Shown here: in pieces, positions 8,438 through 16,252 of the stretch
How the letters are laid out: every line of letters begins with the position of its first letter
Position numbering within the stretch: position 1 is the stretch's first letter
Assembly: GCA_017524725.1 (NCBI GenBank)
Contig: JAFXUZ010000040.1
Span: 1 to 40,524, forward strand
Direction: 5' to 3'
Length of the DNA: 40,524 nucleotides
Origin: Clostridia bacterium
GTDB lineage: Bacteria > Bacillota > Clostridia > Christensenellales > Aristaeellaceae
Position numbers and translations under genes: made by a program
Notes under the pieces: model-generated
What the model was told of the DNA's origin: nothing
Databases searched by the model: none
Seen by the model: the letters and a program-made list of their open reading frames with translations, nothing else

Positions 8438-9925
8438 ATGAACGATCTCATCCGTATCCACGAATCCGATATGGTGGCCGTGGCCCTGCGGCCTATCCGG
8501 ACGGGGGAAACCGTTCCGGTCGGCGGCGCGGATCTTTCCCTGACGGTCACAGAGGACATCCCGATGGGGCATAAAGCCGCCCTGCGCGACATCGCAAAAG
8601 GCGAAAAGGTCATCAAGTACGGATTTCCCATCGGCGAAGCGACCGATGACATCCCAAAGGGCAGCCACGTGCATACGAACAATATCCGCACCCTGCTCTC
8701 CGGCGCCAGGTCCTACGCTTACAGCCCGACCAACCCGGTGACAGCCCCTCTCGGGGACTTGACCTTCCCGGGCTTCCTGCGCGGGGACGGCAGAGTCGGC
8801 ATCCGCAACGAACTGTGGATCATCCCCACCGTCGGCTGCGTCAACGACGTGGCGCAGAAGCTTGCGGACAGCGCCAGGTCCTTCATATCCGGCCATATCA
8901 CCAACGTGCATGCCTTTACCCATCCCTACGGCTGCAGCCAGATGGGCGACGACCAGGAGCACACCCGCCAGATCCTGGCGGACCTGTGCGTCCACCCCAA
9001 CGCCGGCGGCGTGCTCCTTCTGGGCCTGGGCTGTGAAAACAGCGGCATCGCCGAGATCGACAAGCGCATGGGTCCCCATGACGACAGCCGGATCCGCAGG
9101 CTGATCTGCCAGGACGTTCCCGACGAGATCGCCGCCGGCACCGCCCTGCTCAGGGAACTCAGGGACCTGATGGAAGGGGACGAACGCACCCCCTGCCCCG
9201 TCTCCGCTCTGACCGTCGGCCTCAAGTGCGGCGGAAGCGACGGGCTTTCCGGCATCACGGCGAACCCAACCATCGGCGGCTTTTCCGACCTGCTGATCGC
9301 CCGCGGGGGGTCCACCATCCTGACAGAGGTCCCCGAGATGTTCGGCGCCGAGACCATCCTGATGGATCGCTGCGAAAACGAAGAAGTCTTCAATCGCACC
9401 GTGCGCCTGATCAATGATTTCAAGGCCTACTTTGAATCCTGCGGACAGCCCGTTTACGAAAACCCCTCACCCGGGAACAAGGCCGGCGGTATCACCACCC
9501 TGGAGGATAAAGCCCTGGGCTGCACCCAGAAGAGCGGCTCGGCAAAGGTATCGGACGTGCTCTCTTACGGCGAGCGGGTCCACACCCACGGGCTGAACCT
9601 CCTCTCCGCCCCCGGGAACGATCTGGTAGCCTCCACCGCCCTGGCGGCAGCCGGAGCGCAGCTGGTGCTGTTCTCCACCGGCCGCGGCACGCCCTTTGGC
9701 TGCCCAGTGCCGACAGTGAAGATATCCAGCAACAGCCCTCTGGCCCAGCGCAAGCAGAACTGGATCGATTTCAACGCAGGCACCCTTGTTGACGGCGGCA
9801 CCCTCAGCGAAAAGGCCGAGGCGCTGTTCGACTTCGTTCTGGGTGTAGCCGGAGGCGATAAGACCCGCAACGAGATCAACGGCTTCCAGGGGCTTGCCAT
9901 CTTCAAGACCGGCGCGACCCTGTAA
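8438..9925 (+). CDS. uxaA: Altronate dehydratase
   Basis: A 495-aa protein, full length for UxaA, which dehydrates D-altronate to 2-keto-3-deoxygluconate in galacturonate catabolism. Residues 1 to about 95 form the N-terminal SAF-like domain (MVAVALRPIRTGE...GHKAAL...GSHVHTNN). The C-terminal catalytic part begins with GFLRGDGRVGIRNELWI. Conserved Cys residues that may bind iron are present (for example in TVGCVN, PYGCSQ and GLGCEN). Galactarate and D-altronate dehydratases share this fold, and the following uxaC supports altronate. It is the first gene of uxaA-uxaC-kdgF. Confidence 0.92.
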   Translation: MNDLIRIHESDMVAVALRPIRTGETVPVGGADLSLTVTEDIPMGHKAALRDIAKGEKVIKYGFPIGEATDDIPKGSHVHTNNIRTLLSGARSYAYSPTNPVTAPLGDLTFPGFLRGDGRVGIRNELWIIPTVGCVNDVAQKLADSARSFISGHITNVHAFTHPYGCSQMGDDQEHTRQILADLCVHPNAGGVLLLGLGCENSGIAEIDKRMGPHDDSRIRRLICQDVPDEIAAGTALLRELRDLMEGDERTPCPVSALTVGLKCGGSDGLSGITANPTIGGFSDLLIARGGSTILTEVPEMFGAETILMDRCENEEVFNRTVRLINDFKAYFESCGQPVYENPSPGNKAGGITTLEDKALGCTQKSGSAKVSDVLSYGERVHTHGLNLLSAPGNDLVASTALAAAGAQLVLFSTGRGTPFGCPVPTVKISSNSPLAQRKQNWIDFNAGTLVDGGTLSEKAEALFDFVLGVAGGDKTRNEINGFQGLAIFKTGATL

Positions 9926-9967
9926 ACCATACAAACAAAAAACGATCAAACGACGGAGGATGCTCGC

Positions 9968-11380
9968 ATGAAAGCTTTTCTTGACAAGGATTTCCTTCTG
10001 AACACCGAAACCGCCCGTATACTTTACCATGAAGCCGCCGAAGACTGTCCCATCATCGACTACCACTGCCATATCAGCCCCAAGGAGATCTGGGAGAACA
10101 TCCATTACGACACCATCACCCAGGTATGGCTGGGCGGTGACCATTACAAATGGCGCCTGATGCGCTGCGCCGGCGTGGACGAAAAATATATCACCGGCGA
10201 CGCCAGCGACCACGACAAGTTCATGGCATGGGCGAAGGTGCTGGGCAAGGCCATCGGAAACCCGCTGTATCACTGGAGCCACCTGGAACTCCGCCGCTTC
10301 TTCGGCTATGAGGGCATCCTGAACGAATCGACCGCGGAAGAAGTCTACAAGCTATGCAATGATCAGCTCCATCGCCCGGATTTCGGCGTCCGCGACCTGG
10401 TGACCCGCAGCAACGTGGAAACCATCTGCACCACCGACGATCCCATCGATTCCCTGGAATACCATGAGAAGCTGGCCGAGGACAGGTCTTTCGCCACCAC
10501 CGTGCTCCCCGCCTGGCGTCCTGACAAGGCGATGAATATCGAAAAGGCAACCTGGACCGATTATATCGCCAGGCTGGCCGAGGTTTCGGGCGTCGCCATC
10601 CGCACCTTCGCTGACCTGAAGGAAGCCCTGAGCGTGCGTATGGATTTCTTTGCCGACCATCGCTGCAGCCTGAGCGACCATGCCCTGGACTACGTGATGT
10701 ACGCCCCTGCAACGGATAAGGAGATCGAAAAGATCTTCGCCGACCGCCTCGCCGGGATCATTCCCGATGAAGCCGCCCAGGCAAAATTCAAGACCGCCTT
10801 CATGCAGTTTGCCGCAGGCGAATACACCCGCCGCGGGTGGGTGATGCAATTGCATTATGGCTGCCGCCGGGACAACAATCCCCCGATGTTCGACCGCCTC
10901 GGCCCGGATACCGGCTATGACTGCGTCAACAACACCGCCCCCAGCACCCAGACCGCCGCTTTCCTCGGCGCCCTCAAGAGCGCCGACATCCTGCCCAAGA
11001 CCATCCTCTACAGCCTCAACACCAACGACAACGCCGCTATCGACACCATCTGCGGCTGCTTCCAGGATTCCTCCGCGGTCTGCAAGATCCAACACGGCAG
11101 CGCCTGGTGGTTCAACGATCATTTTGACGGCATGATCGACCAGCTCCGTTCCTTTGCCAGCCTGGGTTACCTGGCCGGATTCGTCGGCATGCTCACCGAC
11201 AGCCGCTCCTTCCTGAGCTATCCCCGCCACGAATACTTCCGCCGCATCCTCTGCCGTGTCATCGGCGAATGGGTGGAGCAGGGCATGTATCCCGAGGATA
11301 TGGATACCCTGAAGGAGATCGTCCGGGACATCAGCTGCCGCAACGCCCGGAATTATTTCCGCTTTGCTTCCAACATCTGA
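9968..11380 (+). CDS. uxaC: Glucuronate/galacturonate isomerase
   Basis: A 470-aa protein of typical UxaC length in the amidohydrolase superfamily. It interconverts glucuronate with fructuronate and galacturonate with tagaturonate. The N-terminal metal motif YHCHISPKEIWEN is present, as are later conserved segments such as GWVMQLHYGCRRDNN and the C-terminal SRSFLSYPRHEYFRR. The ATG at 9968 has CGGAGG about 8 nt upstream, and the gap to uxaA is 42 nt. It supplies tagaturonate for a reductase that is not encoded intact in this window. Confidence 0.96.
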   Translation: MKAFLDKDFLLNTETARILYHEAAEDCPIIDYHCHISPKEIWENIHYDTITQVWLGGDHYKWRLMRCAGVDEKYITGDASDHDKFMAWAKVLGKAIGNPLYHWSHLELRRFFGYEGILNESTAEEVYKLCNDQLHRPDFGVRDLVTRSNVETICTTDDPIDSLEYHEKLAEDRSFATTVLPAWRPDKAMNIEKATWTDYIARLAEVSGVAIRTFADLKEALSVRMDFFADHRCSLSDHALDYVMYAPATDKEIEKIFADRLAGIIPDEAAQAKFKTAFMQFAAGEYTRRGWVMQLHYGCRRDNNPPMFDRLGPDTGYDCVNNTAPSTQTAAFLGALKSADILPKTILYSLNTNDNAAIDTICGCFQDSSAVCKIQHGSAWWFNDHFDGMIDQLRSFASLGYLAGFVGMLTDSRSFLSYPRHEYFRRILCRVIGEWVEQGMYPEDMDTLKEIVRDISCRNARNYFRFASNI

Positions 11381-11384
11381 CGCC

Positions 11385-11422
11385 GAAAAAGCCCGGCAGC
11401 CGCACAGCTGCCGGGCTTTTTC
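11385..11422. terminator. Terminator/attenuator between uxaC and kdgF
   Basis: GCCCGGCAGC (11391-11400) pairs with GCTGCCGGGC (11407-11416) around a 6-nt loop. A-run and T-run flanks give U-tracts in both directions. It lies 5 nt after the uxaC stop yet 28 nt before the next co-directional gene, so it would trim kdgF expression relative to uxaAC. Leftward, it could end transcripts running past the uracil-DNA glycosylase gene. Confidence 0.85.
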
Positions 11423-11449
11423 AGCGGATACGAAAGGAGTCCTTCCATC

Positions 11450-11779
11450 ATGGACGCAATGATACTTCACGCTGCGGACGCTGTCAAAAAGGACCTGGGC
11501 GGCGGGACCGCCAGGGAGGTCCTGGCCCACACCGAACAGATGATGATCGTGCGGGTCTCTTTCCTGCGCGGCGCCGTCGGCAGCATCCATACCCATCCGC
11601 ACTGCCAGTCCACCTATGTCCTCAGCGGGCGTTTTCGCTTCACCGTGGACGGCCGGGATGTCGAGGTCGGCCCCGGCGATACCCTTTCCTTCCCTTCCGG
11701 CATGCCCCACGGTACGCTGTGCCTGGAAGAGGGACAGCTATTGGACATCTTTACTCCCCGGCGGGACGATTTTCTGTGA
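11450..11779 (+). CDS. kdgF: KdgF-like cupin (unsaturated uronate ring opening)
   Basis: A 109-aa single-domain cupin closely resembling KdgF, which converts 4,5-unsaturated galacturonate to the linear keto-uronate used by KduI. Metal ligands are H47, H49, Q53 and H87 (IHTHPHCQ and MPHG). The C-terminal D-x-F-x3-R pattern (D99, F101, R105) matches the residues reported as important in KdgF. The start ATG has AAAGGAG upstream. Finding KdgF beside KduI and KduD completes the unsaturated-uronate route to KDG. Its last 29 bp overlap the convergent glycosylase gene. The alternative is an unrelated small cupin of unknown role. Confidence 0.78.
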   Translation: MDAMILHAADAVKKDLGGGTAREVLAHTEQMMIVRVSFLRGAVGSIHTHPHCQSTYVLSGRFRFTVDGRDVEVGPGDTLSFPSGMPHGTLCLEEGQLLDIFTPRRDDFL

Positions 11780-12353
11780 TCCCTTCCGCAGGATAGATGC
11801 CCAACTCCTTCATTTTTTCCACCACCGCCTGGAGATCGCTCCAGGCGTCTTTCTTTTTCAGGGGATCCCTGAGCAGTGCCGCCGGATGGTAGGTGGGCAT
11901 GAACCAGAAGCCTTTGCGTTCCACCCACCGGCCCCTGTCGCGGGTGATCTGGACATGGCCCCCGATCACGGCACGGCACGCCGTCGCCCCCAGGAGCACT
12001 ACCACCCGGGGATGGACCAGGAGAAACTGGCTCCTGAGATGGGGCATGCAGGCCTCCATCTCTTCCGGAAGGGGGGTCCTGTTCTGCGGCGGGCGGCACT
12101 TGACGACGTTGCAGATATACACCTGGCTGCGCGTGAGCCCCATGGCGGCGATCATCCGGGTGAGCAGTTGCCCCGCCCTGCCGACGAAAGCCTCCCCCTT
12201 TAAGTCCTCATCCGCACCGGGGCCCTCGCCGATGAACATCAAGCCGGCGTGGATATCCCCCTGGCCCGGGACCTTGTGGGTGATTCCCCCGCACAGGGAA
12301 CAGTCGCGGCATTCCTCGATCCCCTGAAGGACCTCTTCCCAGGAAAGCATCAT
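11751..12353 (-). CDS. Uracil-DNA glycosylase, iron-sulfur family 4
   Basis: A 200-aa family 4 uracil-DNA glycosylase that removes uracil from DNA for base excision repair. Four Cys likely bind a 4Fe-4S cluster: C15 and C18 (ECRDC), C86 (VKCRPP) and C102 (EACMPH). The active-site motif GEGPGADEDLKGEAFVGRAGQLL-type begins near 42, and the second motif MPTYHPAALLRDP places the key His at 156. The ATG at 12353 follows GGGAGGG. It is the last gene of the long leftward operon, 19 nt after the small membrane gene, and its end overlaps kdgF on the other strand. Confidence 0.92.
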   Translation of the reverse strand: MMLSWEEVLQGIEECRDCSLCGGITHKVPGQGDIHAGLMFIGEGPGADEDLKGEAFVGRAGQLLTRMIAAMGLTRSQVYICNVVKCRPPQNRTPLPEEMEACMPHLRSQFLLVHPRVVVLLGATACRAVIGGHVQITRDRGRWVERKGFWFMPTYHPAALLRDPLKKKDAWSDLQAVVEKMKELGIYPAEGITENRPAGE

Positions 12354-12372
12354 CCTTGTGTCCCTCCCGCCT

Positions 12373-12591
12373 TTACCTGAAGCTGTCGATCAGCACCGAA
12401 AAAACCGACCGCATATCCTGCCTGAGCCACTTGACCAGGCTGAACAGCAGGGCCGATAAAAGCAGGATGATCGTCAGGGCCACCATGACGCCGATCAGGT
12501 TCCCGATGCCGGAGACCATACGGTCGCGGTTCTGCCGCTCAACTTCCTCCATTTTTCTGATCAGGTCCCTCTTGCTCTCATCCGAATACAT
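12373..12591 (-). CDS. Small single-pass membrane protein, 72 aa
   Basis: A 72-aa protein of unrecognised family. A charged amphipathic N-terminus (residues 1-25, rich in Lys, Arg and Glu, possible short coiled coil) precedes one strong hydrophobic helix at about 29-54 and a short basic tail. The ATG at 12591 has GGGAGGG about 7 nt upstream and overlaps the trmL 3' end by 14 bp, so it is probably co-translated and real. No function can be assigned. Confidence 0.7.
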   Translation of the reverse strand: MYSDESKRDLIRKMEEVERQNRDRMVSGIGNLIGVMVALTIILLLSALLFSLVKWLRQDMRSVFSVLIDSFR

Positions 12592-13069
12592 TCTGATCCC
12601 TCCCGGTATGATCGCACAACGACGCGAAATCGGATTGCCTCAGAGCTTCGTACAGGATCACGGCAGCCGATACCGCCAGGTTCAGCGACCGAAAGCCCTC
12701 GTTCATGGGTATCCGCACGCATTTGTCCCAATGCTCCCGGATCAGTTCTTCGTTAAGTCCCCGGCTTTCACATCCGAAAACCAGGTATTCATCTCCGGTA
12801 TACCTGACGCGGTCGTACCTGGTCCGGGCTTTTTTTGTGGCTAAAAGGAACCTTCGGACATCGCGTTCGGAAAACAGCGCATCCAGGTCGGGATAGACCT
12901 TCATATCCACCCCGCGCATATAATCCATGCCGGCACGGCGAAGGTATTTGTCCTCCAGAGAAAAGCCCAGCCTTCCGCACAGGATCAGTTCCGTCCCCGT
13001 CGACGCGCAGGTCCTGGCGATATTCCCTGTATTCTGGGGTATCTCCGGATCGACCAGAACGATATGCAT
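12578..13069 (-). CDS. trmL: tRNA (cytidine/uridine-34 2'-O) methyltransferase TrmL-like
   Basis: A 163-aa SPOUT-class methyltransferase that 2'-O-methylates the wobble base of tRNA-Leu species using S-adenosylmethionine. The N-terminus HIVLVDPEIPQNTGNIART and the knotted C-terminal motifs VFGCESRGLNEEL and IPMNEGFRSLNLAVSAAVILYEAL are diagnostic. The ATG at 13069 shares its A with the stop codon of the upstream gene (TGATG), implying translational coupling; a GTG one codon earlier is possible. It lies inside the operon descending from rimP. Confidence 0.92.
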   Translation of the reverse strand: MHIVLVDPEIPQNTGNIARTCASTGTELILCGRLGFSLEDKYLRRAGMDYMRGVDMKVYPDLDALFSERDVRRFLLATKKARTRYDRVRYTGDEYLVFGCESRGLNEELIREHWDKCVRIPMNEGFRSLNLAVSAAVILYEALRQSDFASLCDHTGRDQNVFG

Positions 13070-13800
13070 CACAGCCCCGACGCCTCCCGGGCCCTTTTTC
13101 CATTGAGGATCATCGCTTCCCTGACCCCGAGCATCTGCAGATCCCTGAGATGCTCGGCCACAGTCTCCTCCAGGCCATGGATCTCACGCAGGTCCCTTCC
13201 CCAGATCTCCACGTCCGCCAGGGCTGCGTACGCCAGGCTCTCGCCGCTCATGTCGCAGGCCAGACGGGAAAAAGCGCAAAGCGTATCTTCATCCAGATCC
13301 ACCCGGAAGGGCCCGTCCTCCCGGATAAGCTCATAAAAAGCCCCTTCTTTCCCACCCCGGTCCTTCCCTTCCCCGGAGGGCCTGTGCCTGCGAACGCCGC
13401 TGAGGGTCATGATCAGCGAAGCGAAACCAAAGGAGAGCCCCCAGGGCAGGAAGCTGTTGTCCTCAAGATACCGGGACATCAGTTCCAGCGTATCGCCAAC
13501 GGAGGAAAGGGCCATGGAAAACGACGTGTTCATGTCCAGCCCGCCGCCGGCGTTTTCCAGCGCGCCGCAGACTCCGCCGGCCGCGGTTTCCGCGGCGCTT
13601 TTTTCCGCGTGGGAGGCGGGCATGATCTCATACAGCAGGGTATTGCCCAGGAACAGGCGGATGTCGTCGTCCTTCATGCACTCCCTTGTGGTATTCTTCC
13701 CCATCAGGAACCCGGGCGCCGCAAAGGCCAGGAGCAGGGCGCCCCTGAAGACCGCGGCCAGTTTCCCGGATTCTGTCCGGTCCAGTTCTTCGTATGTCAT
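13069..13800 (-). CDS. Stand-alone UxaB/mannitol-dehydrogenase C-terminal-like protein
   Basis: A 243-aa protein that resembles only the C-terminal helical half of tagaturonate reductase (UxaB) and mannitol dehydrogenases. Matching stretches are NTTRECMKDDDIRLFLGNTLLYEIMP (12-55 region), the SLAALI-like block GLSFGFASLIMTLSG, and the closing IWGRDLREIHGLEETV...DLQMLGVREAM. The NAD-binding half is absent: only 105 bp separate it from truB. The family's catalytic K-x4-N-x2-H pattern seems lost, since the aligned Asn and His are replaced, and so does the basic substrate segment. The start has GGAG 8 nt upstream, the frame is open throughout, and the stop overlaps the trmL start. This suggests a maintained protein with a non-enzymatic or new role. 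The assignment is by eye. Confidence 0.6.
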   Translation of the reverse strand: MTYEELDRTESGKLAAVFRGALLLAFAAPGFLMGKNTTRECMKDDDIRLFLGNTLLYEIMPASHAEKSAAETAAGGVCGALENAGGGLDMNTSFSMALSSVGDTLELMSRYLEDNSFLPWGLSFGFASLIMTLSGVRRHRPSGEGKDRGGKEGAFYELIREDGPFRVDLDEDTLCAFSRLACDMSGESLAYAALADVEIWGRDLREIHGLEETVAEHLRDLQMLGVREAMILNGKRAREASGL

Positions 13801-13905
13801 CCGTAAGACTCCGTTTCCGATAAAAATGCCGGAAAAACAAAACCCAGCTGCTCATCCCGTGCGGGCGGCAATGAAATCAGCAAAAGCCTTTCCCGCCGCG
13901 TTCAT

Positions 13906-14796
13906 TCACGCAAATTCGTTATGGTCCCTGACGATAACGCGGAACTTCATCACATCCCCCGCCCGTTCCGCGATCCCCAGGAAAAGGCCGTCCACCCGGA
14001 CCAGGTATTGCCTTCCCGTCTCCACGCTTCCAAACAGCCGTACCGGCAGGGCTACGCCGTTAACAGCCTGTTTTTTATACCCGGCGGGCACATCCAGGCA
14101 GGGGAAACCGGACAATGGATAATCACAGGGCAGCAGCTTTTCCTCCAGGCGCTTTTCCGCCCTGCGGCTGTGCATTTCCTCCAGCGTCACGGCGTTTTCG
14201 ATCCCAAAGAGGCCCACACGTGTCCTCAGCAGGAACCTCATATGCGCGGGACGACCCAGCGCCTGGCCGATATCGTGGCAGAGGGTCCGGATATATGTCC
14301 CGCCGCCGCAGGATACCCGGATCAGGAAACCGTCCCCGGTCCTTCGCAGCAGGCGGATCGCATCGATCCGTGCCGGCCTCGGCCGTGTGACCACCGTCTT
14401 TCCCGCACGTGCCAGTTTATACAGGGGGACGCCGTCGCGCTTCAGGGCCGAATACGCCGGCGGCTGCTGCAGGATGTCGCCGATAAAGTGCGGAAGCACC
14501 CCGGCGACCTCCTCCTCCCCGGGAACACCCCGTCCTTCAAGGATCAGGCTCCCCTGTGCGTCCTGGGTATCGGTGGCGCCGGTAAAGGCGATCTCGGCGA
14601 TGTATTCCTTCCCGCTCCCCGAAAAATAATCCAGCAGTCTGGTCGCCCTGCCCACCATGATGGGCAGCACGCCTGCGGCCTCAGGGTCCAGGGTACCGGC
14701 ATGGCCGCACCTTTCCCCTGTCAGGTATTTGATCTCGTTCACCATCGCCCCGCTGGACATTCCCGGCGGCTTCAGGAGATTAAAAAAACCGTCCAT
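13906..14796 (-). CDS. truB: tRNA pseudouridine-55 synthase
   Basis: A 296-aa TruB that isomerises U55 in the T-loop of tRNAs. The catalytic Asp is D37 in GHAGTLDPEAAGVLP. The family motifs KEYIAEIAFTGATDTQDAQG and YSALKRDGVPLYKLAR follow, and a PUA-like C-terminal domain covers roughly 230-296. It sits 9 nt after nrnA. In many Firmicutes ribF follows truB; here the UxaB-like protein follows instead after a 105-nt gap with no visible terminator. Confidence 0.96.
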   Translation of the reverse strand: MDGFFNLLKPPGMSSGAMVNEIKYLTGERCGHAGTLDPEAAGVLPIMVGRATRLLDYFSGSGKEYIAEIAFTGATDTQDAQGSLILEGRGVPGEEEVAGVLPHFIGDILQQPPAYSALKRDGVPLYKLARAGKTVVTRPRPARIDAIRLLRRTGDGFLIRVSCGGGTYIRTLCHDIGQALGRPAHMRFLLRTRVGLFGIENAVTLEEMHSRRAEKRLEEKLLPCDYPLSGFPCLDVPAGYKKQAVNGVALPVRLFGSVETGRQYLVRVDGLFLGIAERAGDVMKFRVIVRDHNEFA

Positions 14797-14805
14797 ATCC
14801 CTCCG

Positions 14806-15807
14806 TTATTCCGTTTCGGCCGCCATTTCCCGGATCTGCGCTTCCATGGCTTCTTCAGCCCGGCGGATGATCTCCCGGGGGTCGCCTGCCGTCCTGCATC
14901 CTGCCGCAAGCGCGTGTCCGCCTCCGCCGAAAAGCGCTGCGATATCGTTCACATGATAGGGCTCCACGGCGCGGAAACTGATCCTGACGGCGTCCGGCGC
15001 GCTGGTATCCGCAAAACAGGTCAACCTGACGCCCGGGATGTTCAGCGCATAGTTGATGATGCCGTCGGAATGCTCCCTTCCCGCGCCGGAGGCAGCGTAA
15101 TCCTCCGCCCCGATCACCATGGAGGTGCAGCGTCCCCCGGCAAAGAACTTCAGAGTAGCAAGGCTCCTGCCCAGCAGCTTCAGGTGAGGCGCTTCCTTAA
15201 CAAGATGGATCTCCCTGGCGCATCTGTTGATATCGATCCCGGCGGCAGCGACGCACGAGGCGCAAAGAAACGTCTCCTCGTCGGTGCAGGAAAAACAGAA
15301 CCTGCCGGTATCGGTGGAAATGGCGCTGTAAAGGCATTCCGCGATCGGTTTGTCAGGCTCCATCCGATATTCGCCCATCAAGCGCCATATCATGCACCCT
15401 GCGCAGGATGCTTTGCCGTCCACCTCGTTGACGCCGGCATAGAGGGGATTGGAGGCGTGATGATCGATCTGCGCCGTCGCCCGGCAGAGGCGGAACAGCC
15501 GCGCGGCCTCCCCCATCCTGCTTTCATCGGCGCAGTCCACCGCCACTCCCAGGTCGAACCCTTCTCCTTCAAGCCGGTCGGGCGGCAGGATCTTTTCTGC
15601 GCCCGGAAGGAAGCGAAGATTCCCGGGAACCGGGTCCTGCAGGCACAGGGAAACTTTCTTTCCCCTTTTTTCCAGGACCGCTCCGAGAGCCAGCATGCTG
15701 CCCACGCAGTCGCCATCCGGGGAAATGTGCCCCAGGATCAGGACGCGGCGCGCGCCGTCCAGCGCCCGGAGGAGCCCGGGCTCACTGATCCCCTTCAGTT
15801 GTCTCAT
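14806..15807 (-). CDS. nrnA: DHH-family nanoRNase / pAp phosphatase
   Basis: A 333-aa DHH/DHHA1 phosphoesterase that degrades short oligoribonucleotides and dephosphorylates pAp. Manganese-binding motifs are complete: H27-x3-D31-G-D33, D91 (AVDCAD), D115-H116-H117 and D166 (STDTGRF). The DHHA1 substrate motif GGGGHALAAGC lies near the C-terminus. The ATG at 15807 overlaps rbfA by 26 bp. The rbfA-nrnA-truB order is standard for Gram-positive genomes. Confidence 0.94.
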   Translation of the reverse strand: MRQLKGISEPGLLRALDGARRVLILGHISPDGDCVGSMLALGAVLEKRGKKVSLCLQDPVPGNLRFLPGAEKILPPDRLEGEGFDLGVAVDCADESRMGEAARLFRLCRATAQIDHHASNPLYAGVNEVDGKASCAGCMIWRLMGEYRMEPDKPIAECLYSAISTDTGRFCFSCTDEETFLCASCVAAAGIDINRCAREIHLVKEAPHLKLLGRSLATLKFFAGGRCTSMVIGAEDYAASGAGREHSDGIINYALNIPGVRLTCFADTSAPDAVRISFRAVEPYHVNDIAALFGGGGHALAAGCRTAGDPREIIRRAEEAMEAQIREMAAETE

Positions 15808-16153
15808 CTTCCGTACCTGCCCCGACGTTTTTCAGTATTTCACTGATGTGCACACCGTAAGCGATGTTGTCGTCCCGGTAGAACAGGAGCTCCGGGGTAT
15901 AGCGCAGCTGCACCCTCGCACCCAGCTCATGACGGATAAAGCCGGCCGCCTTTTTCAGGGCCTTGATCATTTCATCCGCCTTGTCCGATTCCAGGACGCT
16001 GATATACACCTTGGCATACCTCAGGTCCCTGGTGACGTCGGCCCTTGTGACCGAATATGTCCCCGTGATCCGCGGATCATTCATTTCACGGATGATCCTG
16101 TCCAGTGCGTGCCGGACCTCTTCGGAGATCCTGTCCAAACGAAAACCAGCCAT
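15782..16153 (-). CDS. rbfA: 30S ribosome-binding factor A
   Basis: A 123-aa single KH-like domain protein needed for 16S rRNA 5'-end maturation and cold adaptation. Recognisable segments are RISEEVRHALDRIIREMNDPRI and YSVTRADVTRDLRYAKVYISVL. The ATG at 16153 follows AAAGGA. A strong hairpin separates it from infB upstream. Confidence 0.94.
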   Translation of the reverse strand: MAGFRLDRISEEVRHALDRIIREMNDPRITGTYSVTRADVTRDLRYAKVYISVLESDKADEMIKALKKAAGFIRHELGARVQLRYTPELLFYRDDNIAYGVHISEILKNVGAGTEDETTEGDQ

Positions 16154-16200
16154 ATGATTCCTTTCATCGGACGAAAACGTCCGTAGTTCTGGTCAAATAA

Positions 16201-16241
16201 GCAAAGCGCATTCCGTCAAAGAAGGACGAAATGCGCTTTGC
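16201..16241 (-). terminator. Long hairpin between infB and rbfA
   Basis: A 17-bp inverted repeat (16201-16217 with 16225-16241, 7-nt loop). In the leftward RNA the single mismatch becomes a G-U wobble, so the stem is complete. It is followed by UUAUUUG, a poor U-tract, so it may be a partial terminator or an RNase/protection site that sets infB against rbfA levels. It begins 11 nt after the infB stop. Confidence 0.6.
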
Positions 16242-16252
16242 GGCCCGGGGCA

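Noticed and set aside
13921..15846. 641-aa plus-strand ORF opposite truB, nrnA and rbfA
   Set aside because: It spans three well-conserved genes on the other strand and has no start signal.
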